This document shows positions 8,921-16,642 of a stretch of 64,000 bases of DNA, piece after piece. Source of the DNA: Oceanobacillus timonensis (GTDB lineage Bacteria; Bacillota; Bacilli; Bacillales; Amphibacillaceae); contig NZ_LT800497.1 of NCBI RefSeq assembly GCF_900166635.1, positions 3,334,344 through 3,398,343 on the forward strand, in the 5' to 3' direction. Both the position numbers and the translations under genes were made by a program. The notes beneath the pieces were generated by a model, which was not told where the DNA came from, ran no database searches, and saw only the letters and a list, made by a program, of their open reading frames with translations. Positions within the stretch are counted from its first letter, which is position 1. Every line of letters starts with the position of its first letter.

Positions 8921-11326
8921 TCACTTTTTCACAATTTCATACATTTCTTTTTCTTTTAAACTTTTAAGCGTGCTGCTCCACGCTTCATCATACGTATTTT
9001 TTGCATGATGGAAACGTTCGACCAATTCCGCATTCTGTTTTTCATTTAAAAGCACTAATTTGATATTCTCCGCACCAATCCGGTCAACCCACGGTGCAGT
9101 TCGCTCATTATAAATACCTGTTTCCCGATAATATTGCATATAAGCTGTTGCCATTGTAATGACTTCTTCTTCCGTCTTCACCGTTGTAAAGGAATCACAT
9201 TCACGGACTTCTGTACCGCCATTTCCTCCAAAGTAAAGCTGAAATCCATTCTCCACACAGACAACCCCAAAATCTTTCGTTAGTACCTCTGCACAGTTAC
9301 GAGGACAGCCTGATACGCCCATTTTCATCTTATGCGGTGTATCCACCATCTCCAATTCTTTCTCAAGGCGAATACCCAGTCCTAAAGAGTCTTGGGTTCC
9401 GAAGCGGCAAAACTGCGCCCCGACACAAGATTTTACATTTCGGAGTGATTTAGAGTAAGCATATCCGGAGCGCATACCGAGATCTTCCCATACTTGCGGT
9501 ACATCTTCTTTTTTCACCCCGTATAAACCAACTCTGCTTGCACCGGTGATTTTTACTAAAGGCACATTATATTTATTCGCAACTTCGCCAAGCCGGATCA
9601 AGTCATCTCCTGTTGTAGTACCGCCATACATCCGTGGAACCACAGAGAACGTACCGTTATTTTGAATATTTCCGTTCATTCGTTCATTGACGAAGCGGGA
9701 AGCTTTGTCATCTTCGTATTCTTCCGGTCTGATCATTCGCATATAATAATTGAGAGCCGGCCGGCAGACATGACAGCCTTCTTCATTTGCAAATCCAAGT
9801 ACATTACGTACTTCTCGAGGCGATTGCAAACCTTTCTCCTTTATCTCCGCAACAACTTCATCCCGTGTTAATGTTGTACATCCACACATTCCTGTTTTCA
9901 CCGCAGCCGGATCAAAGCTGTCTCCCAATGTATGAGATAAAATCCCTTCAACAACGCCCTTACATTTCCCGCAAGAAGCACCTGCCTTTGTACACGTCTT
10001 TACTTCCTCAAATGATTTTAAATCCTGTTCCAAGATAGCTTGAACAATCGTTCCTTTTGTAACCCCATTACATCCGCAGACTGTCTCATCCGGACTCATA
10101 TCAGCAATCATCTCATCGACGGCGTCTTCTCCTGCTTTTTGCAGCACCGCTGCACTTGTAAATTCACTGATATCTGTTTCCTTCTTCAGCATACTGAACA
10201 GCCGCGTTCCATCTGAAGCATCCCCATAAAGGACCACACCAACCACTTTGTTATCAGAAACAAGCACTTTCTTATACACACCAGCAAACTGATCCTGTAC
10301 AATAATCGCATCGGTATTTTCATCTTCTTCCATTTTCCCTCCAGAAAATAGATCACATCCCGCAACCTTTAATTGCGTAGATAAAATACTGCCTCGGTAC
10401 CCTGCTGCTTTCTCGCCCGTTATATATTTTGCAAGTTCAACTGCCTGCTCATAAAGTGGTTCAACCAGTCCATACGTGACCCCGTTATGTTCTGTACATT
10501 CACCTACTGCATAAACAGAAGAAACAGAAGTCTGCATATGATCATTCACAATGATTCCCCGATTAACATCCAAACCAGCCTGTTTTGCTAAACCTATATT
10601 CGGGCTGATTCCAACCGCCATGACAACCAGATCACATTCTGTAGAAGTACCATCTGAAAAAGTAATACCTTCCACACGTTCTTCTCCGTAAATTTCCGTT
10701 GTCATTTTTTCCATTAAAAATTCCATTCCCTGCGCTTCCAAATCTTTCTTCAGCATCTTTGCTGCAGAGTTATCTAACTGCTGTTCCATCAACCACGGCA
10801 TCAAGTGGACAACTTGCACCTGCATTCCCCTATCCATTAATCCTCTGGCTGCTTCTAAGCCAAGGAGCCCTCCGCCGATAACAACTGCTTTCTTATATTG
10901 CTTGGATACGTCCACCATATATTCAGTATCCTGAATATTTCGAAAGCCGATGACACCTTCCAGTTCGCTCCCCGGCACTGGTAAAATAAATGCACTGGAA
11001 CCTGTTGCGATAATTAATTCATCATAAGAAATCTCACTATCTTTATCTGTTTTAATTACCTTCTCTTTCGGCTGCATTTCCGTTACTTTTTCACCGGTAA
11101 ACAAGGTAATATCATTCTCTTCATACCATGGCCAATCATTTATTTTAATCTCATCGGCCTCTGTTTCTCCCTGTAAAACATGTGAAAGCATGATCCGGTT
11201 GTAATTTGGATAAGGTTCATCCCCTATAATTGTAATATCAAAAGTGTCTTTATCTCTTTTTATAATTTCCTCTATACACCTGACTCCAGCCATCCCATTT
11301 CCAATCATTACAAGCTTTCTTTTCAT
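8921..11326 (-). CDS. nirB: Nitrite reductase [NAD(P)H] large subunit
   Basis: Siroheme enzyme reducing nitrite to ammonium with NADH. Domains in order over 801 residues: pyridine nucleotide-disulfide oxidoreductase (VMIGNGMAGVRCIEEI, then VVIGGGLLGLEAARG, about 1-400); two BFD-like [2Fe-2S] modules (CGCNGVTKG...CGKC at about 412-465 and CGCTTLTRD...CHVC at about 480-530); nitrite/sulfite reductase half-domains ending in the siroheme-4Fe4S ligands (CVGAQFC and GVSGCPRNCAEV). ATG at 11326 has CCTCC-complement GGAGG eight bases upstream; an in-frame upstream start would lie within the operator region. The same arrangement occurs in Bacillus NasD. First gene of the operon, so regulated by the palindromes just upstream. 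Confidence 0.96.
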   Translation of the reverse strand: MKRKLVMIGNGMAGVRCIEEIIKRDKDTFDITIIGDEPYPNYNRIMLSHVLQGETEADEIKINDWPWYEENDITLFTGEKVTEMQPKEKVIKTDKDSEISYDELIIATGSSAFILPVPGSELEGVIGFRNIQDTEYMVDVSKQYKKAVVIGGGLLGLEAARGLMDRGMQVQVVHLMPWLMEQQLDNSAAKMLKKDLEAQGMEFLMEKMTTEIYGEERVEGITFSDGTSTECDLVVMAVGISPNIGLAKQAGLDVNRGIIVNDHMQTSVSSVYAVGECTEHNGVTYGLVEPLYEQAVELAKYITGEKAAGYRGSILSTQLKVAGCDLFSGGKMEEDENTDAIIVQDQFAGVYKKVLVSDNKVVGVVLYGDASDGTRLFSMLKKETDISEFTSAAVLQKAGEDAVDEMIADMSPDETVCGCNGVTKGTIVQAILEQDLKSFEEVKTCTKAGASCGKCKGVVEGILSHTLGDSFDPAAVKTGMCGCTTLTRDEVVAEIKEKGLQSPREVRNVLGFANEEGCHVCRPALNYYMRMIRPEEYEDDKASRFVNERMNGNIQNNGTFSVVPRMYGGTTTGDDLIRLGEVANKYNVPLVKITGASRVGLYGVKKEDVPQVWEDLGMRSGYAYSKSLRNVKSCVGAQFCRFGTQDSLGLGIRLEKELEMVDTPHKMKMGVSGCPRNCAEVLTKDFGVVCVENGFQLYFGGNGGTEVRECDSFTTVKTEEEVITMATAYMQYYRETGIYNERTAPWVDRIGAENIKLVLLNEKQNAELVERFHHAKNTYDEAWSSTLKSLKEKEMYEIVKK

Positions 11327-11345
11327 AATACAACCCTCCGAGGTA

Positions 11346-11399
11346 TTGTGAATCATTTCACATATTGTAACAAAAATAATATTGTGAAGTTATTCACAA
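11346..11399 (-). promoter_or_regulatory. Twin Rex/Fnr-type palindromes before nirB
   Basis: TTGTGAATCATTTCACAT (11346-11363) and TTGTGAAGTTATTCACAA (11382-11399) lie 36 bases apart centre to centre. Both fit TGTGA-N6-TCACA, and the upstream one fits the Rex consensus TTGTGAA-N4-TTCACAA exactly. A TACAAT -10-like hexamer lies between them (11369-11364 on the minus strand). Rex senses NADH/NAD+ and Fnr senses oxygen; either would tie nitrite reduction to oxygen limitation. Which protein binds is inference. Confidence 0.75.
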
Positions 11400-11714
11400 A
11401 TAGTGTTAAAATATATAGCTACATCTCTTTTTGGAGAAGTAACTATCTTTACTGATAGTGTAGCATACTTCTTTTTTGAATTGTATTGATTTTTTGAACA
11501 GTTTGTGTCTGGATTTACCGGGAAAGTTTATAAGTATATTGAATCTTTCTTAGTAAAAAAAACTGAATATAAACTAAATATGAACTCTATTTTCATTTCT
11601 AATGGAAGAAATAATTTCTAGGTTTTTCTAAATTTTACCTAGACTTTCTAATGTAATATGATTTATCCTAAATATATAAATAGTCATATTCTATTAAATA
11701 AAGGGCAGTTTACT

Positions 11715-12311
11715 GTGGAAAAGAAAGAGAAAAAGTCTATTTTTAAAAGATGGTGGTTTTGGATTATCGTTGTCTTAGTTATAGGAGCAATTGGATCTAA
11801 TCTAGATGAGGATACTACTGCAGATAACGAGACAGAATCCATTCAAACAGAAAACGAAAACAATTCAGCTAATGAAAATGATTCAAATGATGATAGTACA
11901 ACTGAAGAAGAAAATACAGATTCAAAACAACCAGAAGAAGCATATGCTTCAGATGATATTGAAGAGGACGCTGCTGAAAATGAAGAAGAAACCAAAACAG
12001 ATGATGATGTTCCTTCCGAATACAAAGCTGCATTAAATTCAGCAGAAAACTATTCTGATTTAATGAATATGTCTAAGGATGGTATTTTTGACCAGCTTAC
12101 TTCTGATTATGGCGACCAATTCCCAGAAGAAGCAGCTCAGTACGCAATTGATAACATAGAAGCAGATTGGAATGAGAACGCACTGGAATCAGCCAGAAGT
12201 TATCAAGATATGGACATGTCTTCTGAAGCAATCAGGGATCAATTAACTTCTGAGTATGGAGAAAAATTTACTCAGGAAGAGGCAGATTACGCTGTTGAGA
12301 ACTTGAATTAA
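11715..12311 (+). CDS. Membrane-anchored Ltp-domain protein
   Basis: A 198-residue protein: short basic N-terminus, one membrane helix (FKRWWFWIIVVLVIGAIGS, about residues 12-30), a highly acidic Asn/Asp/Glu/Thr-rich linker to about residue 98, then two tandem copies of a roughly 45-residue module (ALNSAENYSDLMNMSKDGIF... and ALESARSYQDMDMSSEAIRD...), each ending in a YAI/YAV plus DN/EN motif. The modules match the Ltp family (PF07553), known from a phage lipoprotein that blocks DNA injection by other phages. Here the anchor is a transmembrane helix, with no lipobox Cys. GTG at 11715 behind AAAGGG is the likely start. The protein should face outward. The superinfection role is family inference only; such proteins are also common as chromosomal genes of unknown role. 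Confidence 0.8.
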   Translation: MEKKEKKSIFKRWWFWIIVVLVIGAIGSNLDEDTTADNETESIQTENENNSANENDSNDDSTTEEENTDSKQPEEAYASDDIEEDAAENEEETKTDDDVPSEYKAALNSAENYSDLMNMSKDGIFDQLTSDYGDQFPEEAAQYAIDNIEADWNENALESARSYQDMDMSSEAIRDQLTSEYGEKFTQEEADYAVENLN

Positions 12312-12381
12312 TTTAGAAAACAAAAATATCTTATCAAGCTCTCCACAAGTCATCGAGTTATTGAATCATTATTAACACATA

Positions 12382-12420
12382 ATCCCCTCTGCTAACGACA
12401 TTGTTAGCAAAGGGGTATTT
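12382..12420 (+). terminator. Intrinsic terminator after the Ltp gene
   Basis: CCCCTCTGCTAAC at 12384-12396 pairs with GTTAGCAAAGGGG at 12403-12415 and is followed by TATTT. Confidence 0.8.
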
Positions 12421-12538
12421 AATGAATTCTATATATTCTAGAAAAACAAATATTACTTTCAAAATTTTCAAGCAGGGTATTATTTACAAAATTATGCGTT
12501 CTGTACTTAGTTAAAATCCCCCTCGAATATCCATTGAT

Positions 12539-12750
12539 TTATCTTTTCTCTTTTTTATGCCATTCCAGAGCTCTTTGCTCCAGTTGTCTCACACAACTTC
12601 TTTTTTCTTACTATATTCATTTGTATTTTGATACTTCTGTGCTAATTGTTCTTTAAATACGTTATATTTAATTGCTTCTCCCTTATGAATCCTTAAATAA
12701 TCTCTAAATATCAGATGTCTTTCTATTTCATTGTTGCCTTAGGATGAGTG
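12539..12750 (-). pseudogene. GrpB-family (UPF0157) pseudogene, C-terminal remnant
   Basis: Reading leftward from about 12750, one frame gives GNNEIERHLIFRDYLR and then a Lys/Tyr-rich stretch ending NTNEYSKKKEVV before a stop. A second frame continues directly with VRQLEQRALEWHKKEKR and a stop at 12539. Together these match the C-terminal half of GrpB-family proteins (the E-R-H-L-x-F-R-D-Y-L-R core is diagnostic), split by at least one frameshift. No N-terminal half is present. Nothing suggests that it is expressed. Confidence 0.7.
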
Positions 12751-12759
12751 CTTACGAAA

Positions 12760-12908
12760 AGTCATTAATAATAAAACTTTATCTTTACACATACAACAGC
12801 CTTCACTGTGAATAAATATCATGATGCATTCGGCTTTGAAATCGTAGCTCAAAACAAATATTTAAAACAAACTGACAAAGAAAATAGTACGCTGTTTTGT
12901 AGCAATTT
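12760..12908 (+). other. Non-coding stretch with a possible gene remnant
   Basis: No intact gene. In the plus strand an open stretch reads FTVNKYHDAFGFEIVAQNKY and further polar residues up to the hairpin. This resembles the tail of a GNAT acetyltransferase (the G-F-E-I-V segment), but it lacks a start and the rest of the domain. Weak, by-eye similarity. Confidence 0.3.
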
Positions 12909-12952
12909 AAAACCGCCAAAAACGTTACATCCACAGCGTTTTTGGCGGTTTT
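12909..12952. terminator. Strong intrinsic terminator hairpin
   Basis: AAACCGCCAAAAACG at 12910-12924 pairs with CGTTTTTGGCGGTTT at 12937-12951. T- and A-rich on both sides; it lies just past the yjbR-like 3' end and could also end the remnant to its left. Confidence 0.85.
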
Positions 12953-12974
12953 CGCTGTCAAAGGTGAGATGACA

Positions 12975-13334
12975 TTATTTAATTGTCAATTCATAGCTTT
13001 CTGCAATTAAATCCCTGATATCATCTACATCTTTTGTATAATCCAACACAATACTAACCCAATTATTTTTATCCATGTGATATGCAGGAAAGATATTCTC
13101 ATTTTCTCTTAATGAACCTATAAATTCTTTTCTGGCTTTCACATTTAATACATCAATTTGATTATCGCCTTTTATTCCTAACTTATCTTCTGTAATATCC
13201 ATGATTAAGCCAAACCATTTTTTATTATCCTTATGCCTTAAAGCAGCAAAGTTTGAGAATTTCCTCCATGGATAATCCGGGCTAACATCATATTTTTCTT
13301 TAACATAATCAAAAATATCTTGTCTGTTTACCAT
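12975..13334 (-). CDS. MmcQ/YjbR family protein
   Basis: A 119-residue cytoplasmic protein of the YjbR/MmcQ family (CyaY-like fold, sometimes annotated as DNA-binding). The family signatures are visible: YPWRKFSNFAALRHKDNKKWFGLIM in the first half, PAYHMDKNNWVSIVL in the middle, and a closing DDIRDLIAESYELT helix. Normal family length is 110-125. The start is ATG at 13334 behind GGAGG. Cellular role is not established. It is a single gene in the accessory region, followed by a strong terminator. Confidence 0.88.
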   Translation of the reverse strand: MVNRQDIFDYVKEKYDVSPDYPWRKFSNFAALRHKDNKKWFGLIMDITEDKLGIKGDNQIDVLNVKARKEFIGSLRENENIFPAYHMDKNNWVSIVLDYTKDVDDIRDLIAESYELTIK

Positions 13335-13655
13335 CGATTAGCCTCCTGACTACTTATCTATAAATTAACTTTCCCTTTACGATGTAGCATCAAACTCTTT
13401 AAATCAAGCATATATCAACTTTTAAAAATATGGAACGATGGTGATGCTGTAAAGAAAAGGATAGTTGATGAACGAGCCAAAAAGGGTACCACTATCCGTG
13501 CTGCTGGGAAATCATAAGAAAAATATTCAAGTAATTTCTCACCATTGCGGGAGTTTTTTTAATAATGTCTCTCTTGATTGTTTAATATACTGATAGATTG
13601 ACCATACTGCTTTGTAAAATGAAAAATAAGTTTCTTAACTTGGGAGGAATTGAAA
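13335..13655 (+). other. Intergenic stretch with a short reading-frame remnant
   Basis: No full gene. At about 13432-13518 an open frame reads WNDGDAVKKRIVDERAKKG and ends TTIRAAGKS before a stop, as a protein tail would, but there is no start or upstream body. I do not recognise the parent protein. Confidence 0.3.
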
Positions 13656-13853
13656 ATGGAAGCATTTGATATCTATACAGATGGGGTACACCATACAGTG
13701 GTCGCTAATTCTCAAAAAGAGGCTAATGAATACTTTGCAAAGGTTTCAAACAAGAAAATCATCTATTCTGAGCCTGTGATTGGTCCAGGTATAATTAATT
13801 GGTCCATATGCGACACTTCAGATTTTCATAACATTGAAAAACAGAACATTTAA
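13656..13853 (+). CDS. Small hypothetical protein, 65 residues
   Basis: Starts at ATG 13656, seven bases after a clear GGGAGG, and ends before a good terminator, so it is probably a real gene. The sequence begins MEAFDIYTDGVHHTVVANS and contains a central VIGPGIINWSICDT. No signal peptide, membrane segment or known motif. It sits alone among decayed genes. I do not recognise it; function unknown. Confidence 0.6.
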   Translation: MEAFDIYTDGVHHTVVANSQKEANEYFAKVSNKKIIYSEPVIGPGIINWSICDTSDFHNIEKQNI

Positions 13854-13858
13854 TTGTT

Positions 13859-13892
13859 AAAGCCCCACAAATTGTGAGGGCTTATTTTTTTA
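13859..13892 (+). terminator. Intrinsic terminator
   Basis: AAGCCC plus CACA pairs with TGTG plus GGGCTT and is followed by seven T after TA. It ends the 65-residue gene. Confidence 0.8.
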
Positions 13893-14061
13893 ATGCCTGA
13901 ACTCACCGTACATTTACCAGGCAAATGAAGCTGGTTATGTGGTTTTTGATAATTTTTAAGAGCATGTACCTCAATTACTATTGATAAAAATACGTGAAAT
14001 ACATAAAACATTTTGGATTAAAGCATATCAGAGTACATGGTTGAAGACACTAACACACATC

Positions 14062-14226
14062 TTATTTAATTAATCTAGGCACAATGATATTCAGAGTCAA
14101 GTTTTCATCTTCACTAAGTAAAACAATTAGCCCTTCCCATTTTTGCTCAATTATCGGATCATTATCATCTAATAATGCTCGTGCACCTAAGACTACTCTA
14201 ACTTTCTACTCAAACATTGTTAACAT
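14062..14226 (-). pseudogene. Candidate immunity gene interrupted by an amber codon
   Basis: Minus-strand frame starting ATG at 14226 behind GGGAG reads MLTMFE, then TAG at 14208-14206, then 47 more sense codons (KVRVVLGARALLDDNDPIIE... to IIVPRLIK) and TAA at 14062. It begins 12 bases after the toxin-like gene at 14239-14580, the usual place for an immunity gene. The codons past the TAG remain open with no further damage, which suggests a recent nonsense mutation. No family assigned. Confidence 0.5.
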
Positions 14227-14238
14227 CTCCCTTTATAA

Positions 14239-14580
14239 CTACGGTTGTAACATACTATCTGGGAAAATCGTTCCTATCTCTCCTTTTGTTTTGATTACGC
14301 TTATCCCAACACCATTGTAATCACCTAATACTGCTACACCATCAGCAATATTCTTGTGTTCAGGCATATTCATTACGTATGCTCCAGCTTCCCCAATATC
14401 TTCTTTAGACCAATTTTCAGGAAACCATGCTTGACCAGTACCTGTTCGCTTCCCTTTAATCTTGTGGTCTGGTACATTACCAACCCTGACCCCATTAGGA
14501 TAAGTTTTTTCAATATTATATTCCATACCATTTTCTTTAAGAAATTCTATATTATCTTGACCATGCCCACCACCACTCAT
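14239..14580 (-). CDS. Orphan toxin C-terminal domain, EndoU-like
   Basis: A 113-residue piece with the look of a polymorphic-toxin tip: Gly-rich start MSGGGHGQDN, then VGNVPDHKIKGKRTGTGQAW, the FPENWSKEDIGEAG segment, and the ending KGEIGTIFPDSMLQP. These blocks resemble C-terminal domains of LXG/WXG toxins that I associate with the bacterial EndoU nuclease family; this is by-eye and moderate. A stop codon lies immediately before the ATG, so no LXG or other delivery domain is attached and no strong ribosome binding site is seen. It is probably a displaced toxin tip, usable as a recombination donor. The next frame downstream looks like its immunity gene. Confidence 0.5.
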   Translation of the reverse strand: MSGGGHGQDNIEFLKENGMEYNIEKTYPNGVRVGNVPDHKIKGKRTGTGQAWFPENWSKEDIGEAGAYVMNMPEHKNIADGVAVLGDYNGVGISVIKTKGEIGTIFPDSMLQP

Positions 14581-14772
14581 TTATGTGTGATAATTATTCA
14601 CAAAGAGTATTAAACCCTTTGTTCACTTTTAAAATTTCTATACATACAAAATCAACCTGACACAGTTAGTCTACTAATATCAGGTTGAAAAATGGAAATA
14701 TTTTATACACTTCAATTCATATTACCATTCAATATTTTAAATATCTATGAATTATCTTTTACTGACCCACAG

Positions 14773-15201
14773 TTAACAATTAAAATATGCTTTCAAGAAT
14801 TCAAAAAACGATGACCAAGTTTCCTCTAGCTCTCCTTTTAAAAGTAGTTCATCTCCACCTTCAAAATTAACTGTATAAACTTTATCTGTTACAGTATCCA
14901 ACACTAATACAGCATTTGCTGACATTTCGCTTAAAACTAGAAACTGCTTAGGAAAACCATGTTCATTTCTTGAAATGAGTGTGTATGATTCCATATTTTT
15001 TTCTTCTTCTGCTATATCTAATAATTCAAATGGTACATACTCTTCCCAAAAAGGTCCTGCGTACTGAATATAAAAATTTTTAAAAGTCTCTGATACGTTT
15101 ACATCTAGCCTTATTAAAGCATCCTGTACTTGATTAATATCCTCACGTATATATATTTCTTCCTCCAGAACTTTATCTAAACTCTTAGGCAAAACACTCA
15201 T
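14773..15201 (-). CDS. SMI1/KNR4 (SUKH) family immunity protein
   Basis: A 142-residue acidic cytoplasmic protein. The N-terminal helix with a Val-Ser-Glu-Thr-Phe segment, the YIQYAGPFWEEYVPFELLDI core and the TVNFEGGDELLLKGELEETW region are typical of SUKH proteins, which neutralise nuclease toxins by direct binding. The start is ATG at 15201, eleven bases from AGGAGG. A decayed toxin-like C-terminus lies directly upstream (15205-15320), giving the toxin-then-immunity order expected for polymorphic toxin loci. The cognate toxin cannot be told from sequence. Confidence 0.75.
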   Translation of the reverse strand: MSVLPKSLDKVLEEEIYIREDINQVQDALIRLDVNVSETFKNFYIQYAGPFWEEYVPFELLDIAEEEKNMESYTLISRNEHGFPKQFLVLSEMSANAVLVLDTVTDKVYTVNFEGGDELLLKGELEETWSSFFEFLKAYFNC

Positions 15202-15204
15202 ATT

Positions 15205-15320
15205 ATTTTCCTCCTAAAGCTTCTTCTCCTATTATTTTCTAATAACTAATAGAATCTACTTTTTGAAATGCTTCTCTAGTCGTCTCATTCACTGGATAAA
15301 ACGGGTTTAATTTTCCTTAT
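15205..15320 (-). pseudogene. Orphan toxin 3' remnant upstream of SUKH gene
   Basis: Reading leftward, one frame gives KLNPFYPVNETTREAFQKV and DSISY before a stop. A second frame gives KIIGEEALGGK and ends in TAA just before the SUKH start, overlapping its ribosome binding site. This looks like the last 35 or so residues of a toxin broken by a frameshift. The family is not recognisable. Confidence 0.4.
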
Positions 15321-15376
15321 AAAGATGTAGTAGATTTCTTTTAGTATTACTGATATTATGGTACCTAGTTGAAGCT

Positions 15377-15631
15377 TCATATAATAGTCCAATACTTTTT
15401 GTTGTGAATGATATAATGTTGTGCACGCAAATCCGTAAAACCTTCTATTCTATCCGCCATTTTCCGGATTCTGCGAGAAAAATTATTAATTCTGTGTTTT
15501 CCCAATGTCTTCGTATCAAAGCCCGCTTCCTTAAAGATTTGTGTTGGAAACTTTCCACGATGCTGTTCATCCATAAAATGTTGCTTAAAGACTTCAGAGT
15601 ATGTGATTGCTTTGTTGGAGACCTTGTCCAC
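15377..15631 (-). CDS. HTH protein, probable IS-associated fragment
   Basis: An 84-residue basic protein: AITYSEVFKQHFMDEQHRGK, then FPTQIFKEAGFDTKTLGKHR and a C-terminal Arg-rich part. The pattern (YS-x-x-F-K, P-x-x-I-F-x-x-A-G-F-D) resembles the helix-turn-helix N-terminal part found in IS3-like transposase operons. No DDE transposase follows, so I read it as a leftover of an insertion sequence or a stand-alone relative. The start is GTG at 15631 with AAGGAA upstream. Function not established. Confidence 0.45.
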   Translation of the reverse strand: MDKVSNKAITYSEVFKQHFMDEQHRGKFPTQIFKEAGFDTKTLGKHRINNFSRRIRKMADRIEGFTDLRAQHYIIHNKKYWTII

Positions 15632-15738
15632 ATATGGATTCCTTCTTAGTTCTTCTATCTGTTCATCCTAAAAATAATGAACGCCTATGTAATCAACTCC
15701 CGCTTATAATCATAATAAAATGAGTATACGACAAAGAA

Positions 15739-15772
15739 CCCTATAAAACAGAAAGGATAGGGTGTTTTTTAC
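15739..15772 (+). terminator. Terminator-like hairpin
   Basis: ACCCTAT pairs with ATAGGGT across a 12-base loop, followed by a T-run. No intact plus-strand gene precedes it. Confidence 0.55.
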
Positions 15773-15840
15773 ACGTTAGGAAAGTATAAAATTTTAACGC
15801 AGAAGCATTTCAATGTAGTAAAAATTTTTAGGTGCCAAGT

Positions 15841-15950
15841 ATAAGTGCAACTAAGGCATTCGCCGAAAGACTTGCACTCAAGAGCATAAGGGATTCTAAG
15901 AAAGCAAAACACGCTTTCAAGGCTCCCTTTAACGAACGCCAAGTTTTCTT
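15841..15950 (+). repeat. Dispersed repeat, copy A
   Basis: A non-coding segment with an ATAAGTGCAAC start, a GACTTGCACTC block, the core ATAAGGGATTCTAAGAAAGC and a CGCTTTCAAGG block. Diverged copies occur at 30123-30230 and 32008-32075 in the same orientation. It has the look of a short dispersed element. Copy A is the most complete. Confidence 0.6.
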
Positions 15951-16013
15951 TATCCGTGTCTGTTTTATAGGGGCCAGTTTAAAGGTCTTTAGCACTTTAA
16001 GATGGTTTTTTAA

Positions 16014-16475
16014 TTATATTGCTTTTAATACTTCATCTACAGAATTGCTAAACATATCTGGATCTTCATTTTTTATATCCCTTAATAAGTTCATTATTAT
16101 CTCTTTTGAATTGTCTTCTAGCTTAGATAGCACACTACCGTATATTTTTCTTACTTGTCCATGATTTAAAATTCTGTAATGTAAAACTTCCATCCATTCT
16201 CTTGCCCTATCAATAACACTTGGGACAGCTATAGCAATTAAATATAACCCCTCTTCAATTTTTTCTTTATAAAGATGCTCTATACTATGTACTAATCCAA
16301 ACATTATTTCATATTGTTCCGTATCATCATCAAATCCCATACATAATTCGGTAATAACTGATTGATCCTCTAAACCGATGAGATTACCTAATGCTTCTTC
16401 AAATGCGTCTATTTCTTCTTTAGATTGCAAAAGTCTATTTGTGTAGATTTTATTTAATTCTGATTTCACATTCAT
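16014..16475 (-). CDS. Immunity protein, Imm30 family
   Basis: A 153-residue protein with the Imm30 pattern: DAFEEALGNLIG, ITELCMGFDDDTEQYEIMFG, LVHSIEHLYKEKIEEG, then AREWMEVLHYRILNHGQVR. Imm30 proteins neutralise toxins of the polymorphic toxin systems. I chose ATG at 16475 behind GGGGTGGAG; the GTG at 16484 overlaps that site. A toxin-like 3' remnant ends 15 bases upstream, so this is a toxin-tip plus immunity pair whose toxin has lost its delivery end. Cytoplasmic. Confidence 0.82.
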   Translation of the reverse strand: MNVKSELNKIYTNRLLQSKEEIDAFEEALGNLIGLEDQSVITELCMGFDDDTEQYEIMFGLVHSIEHLYKEKIEEGLYLIAIAVPSVIDRAREWMEVLHYRILNHGQVRKIYGSVLSKLEDNSKEIIMNLLRDIKNEDPDMFSNSVDEVLKAI

Positions 16476-16489
16476 ATACTCCACCCCGC

Positions 16490-16620
16490 TTACTTATTAA
16501 ATAATTCAGGATATAACTCTCTATTCTTTCTAATCGCATTTAATAGTCCTGCTTTTATTTCAGGTGTGTAGACTCCTTGCTTCATATATATCCTTCTTGC
16601 ATCTAATATTATCATAAGTC
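16490..16620 (-). pseudogene. Orphan toxin 3' remnant upstream of Imm30
   Basis: Reading leftward, the frame gives LDARRIYMKQGVYTPEIKAG and LLNAIRKNRELYPELFNK, then TAA at 16490. It has no start or N-terminal domains. A second frame further upstream (YRDALTYDNIR) may be the continuation across a frameshift. Position directly before an immunity gene supports a toxin tail; the family is unknown. Confidence 0.45.
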
Positions 16621-16642
16621 AGGGCATCACGGTAACTTAGGT

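Noticed and set aside
14084..14320. Plus-strand open frame of 78 codons
   Set aside because: It is antisense to the toxin/immunity frames, has no ribosome binding site and a composition typical of a shadow frame.
14578..14605. A third Rex/Fnr-like box (TGTGATAATTATTCACA)
   Set aside because: The half-sites are spaced by 7, not 6, and it lies before a headless toxin fragment with no promoter.
15205..15320. NPFYPVNET segment as a UDP-galactopyranose mutase fragment
   Set aside because: The short N-P-x-Y-P-V-N match is shared, but no other glf motif is present and the position before an immunity gene fits a toxin tail better.
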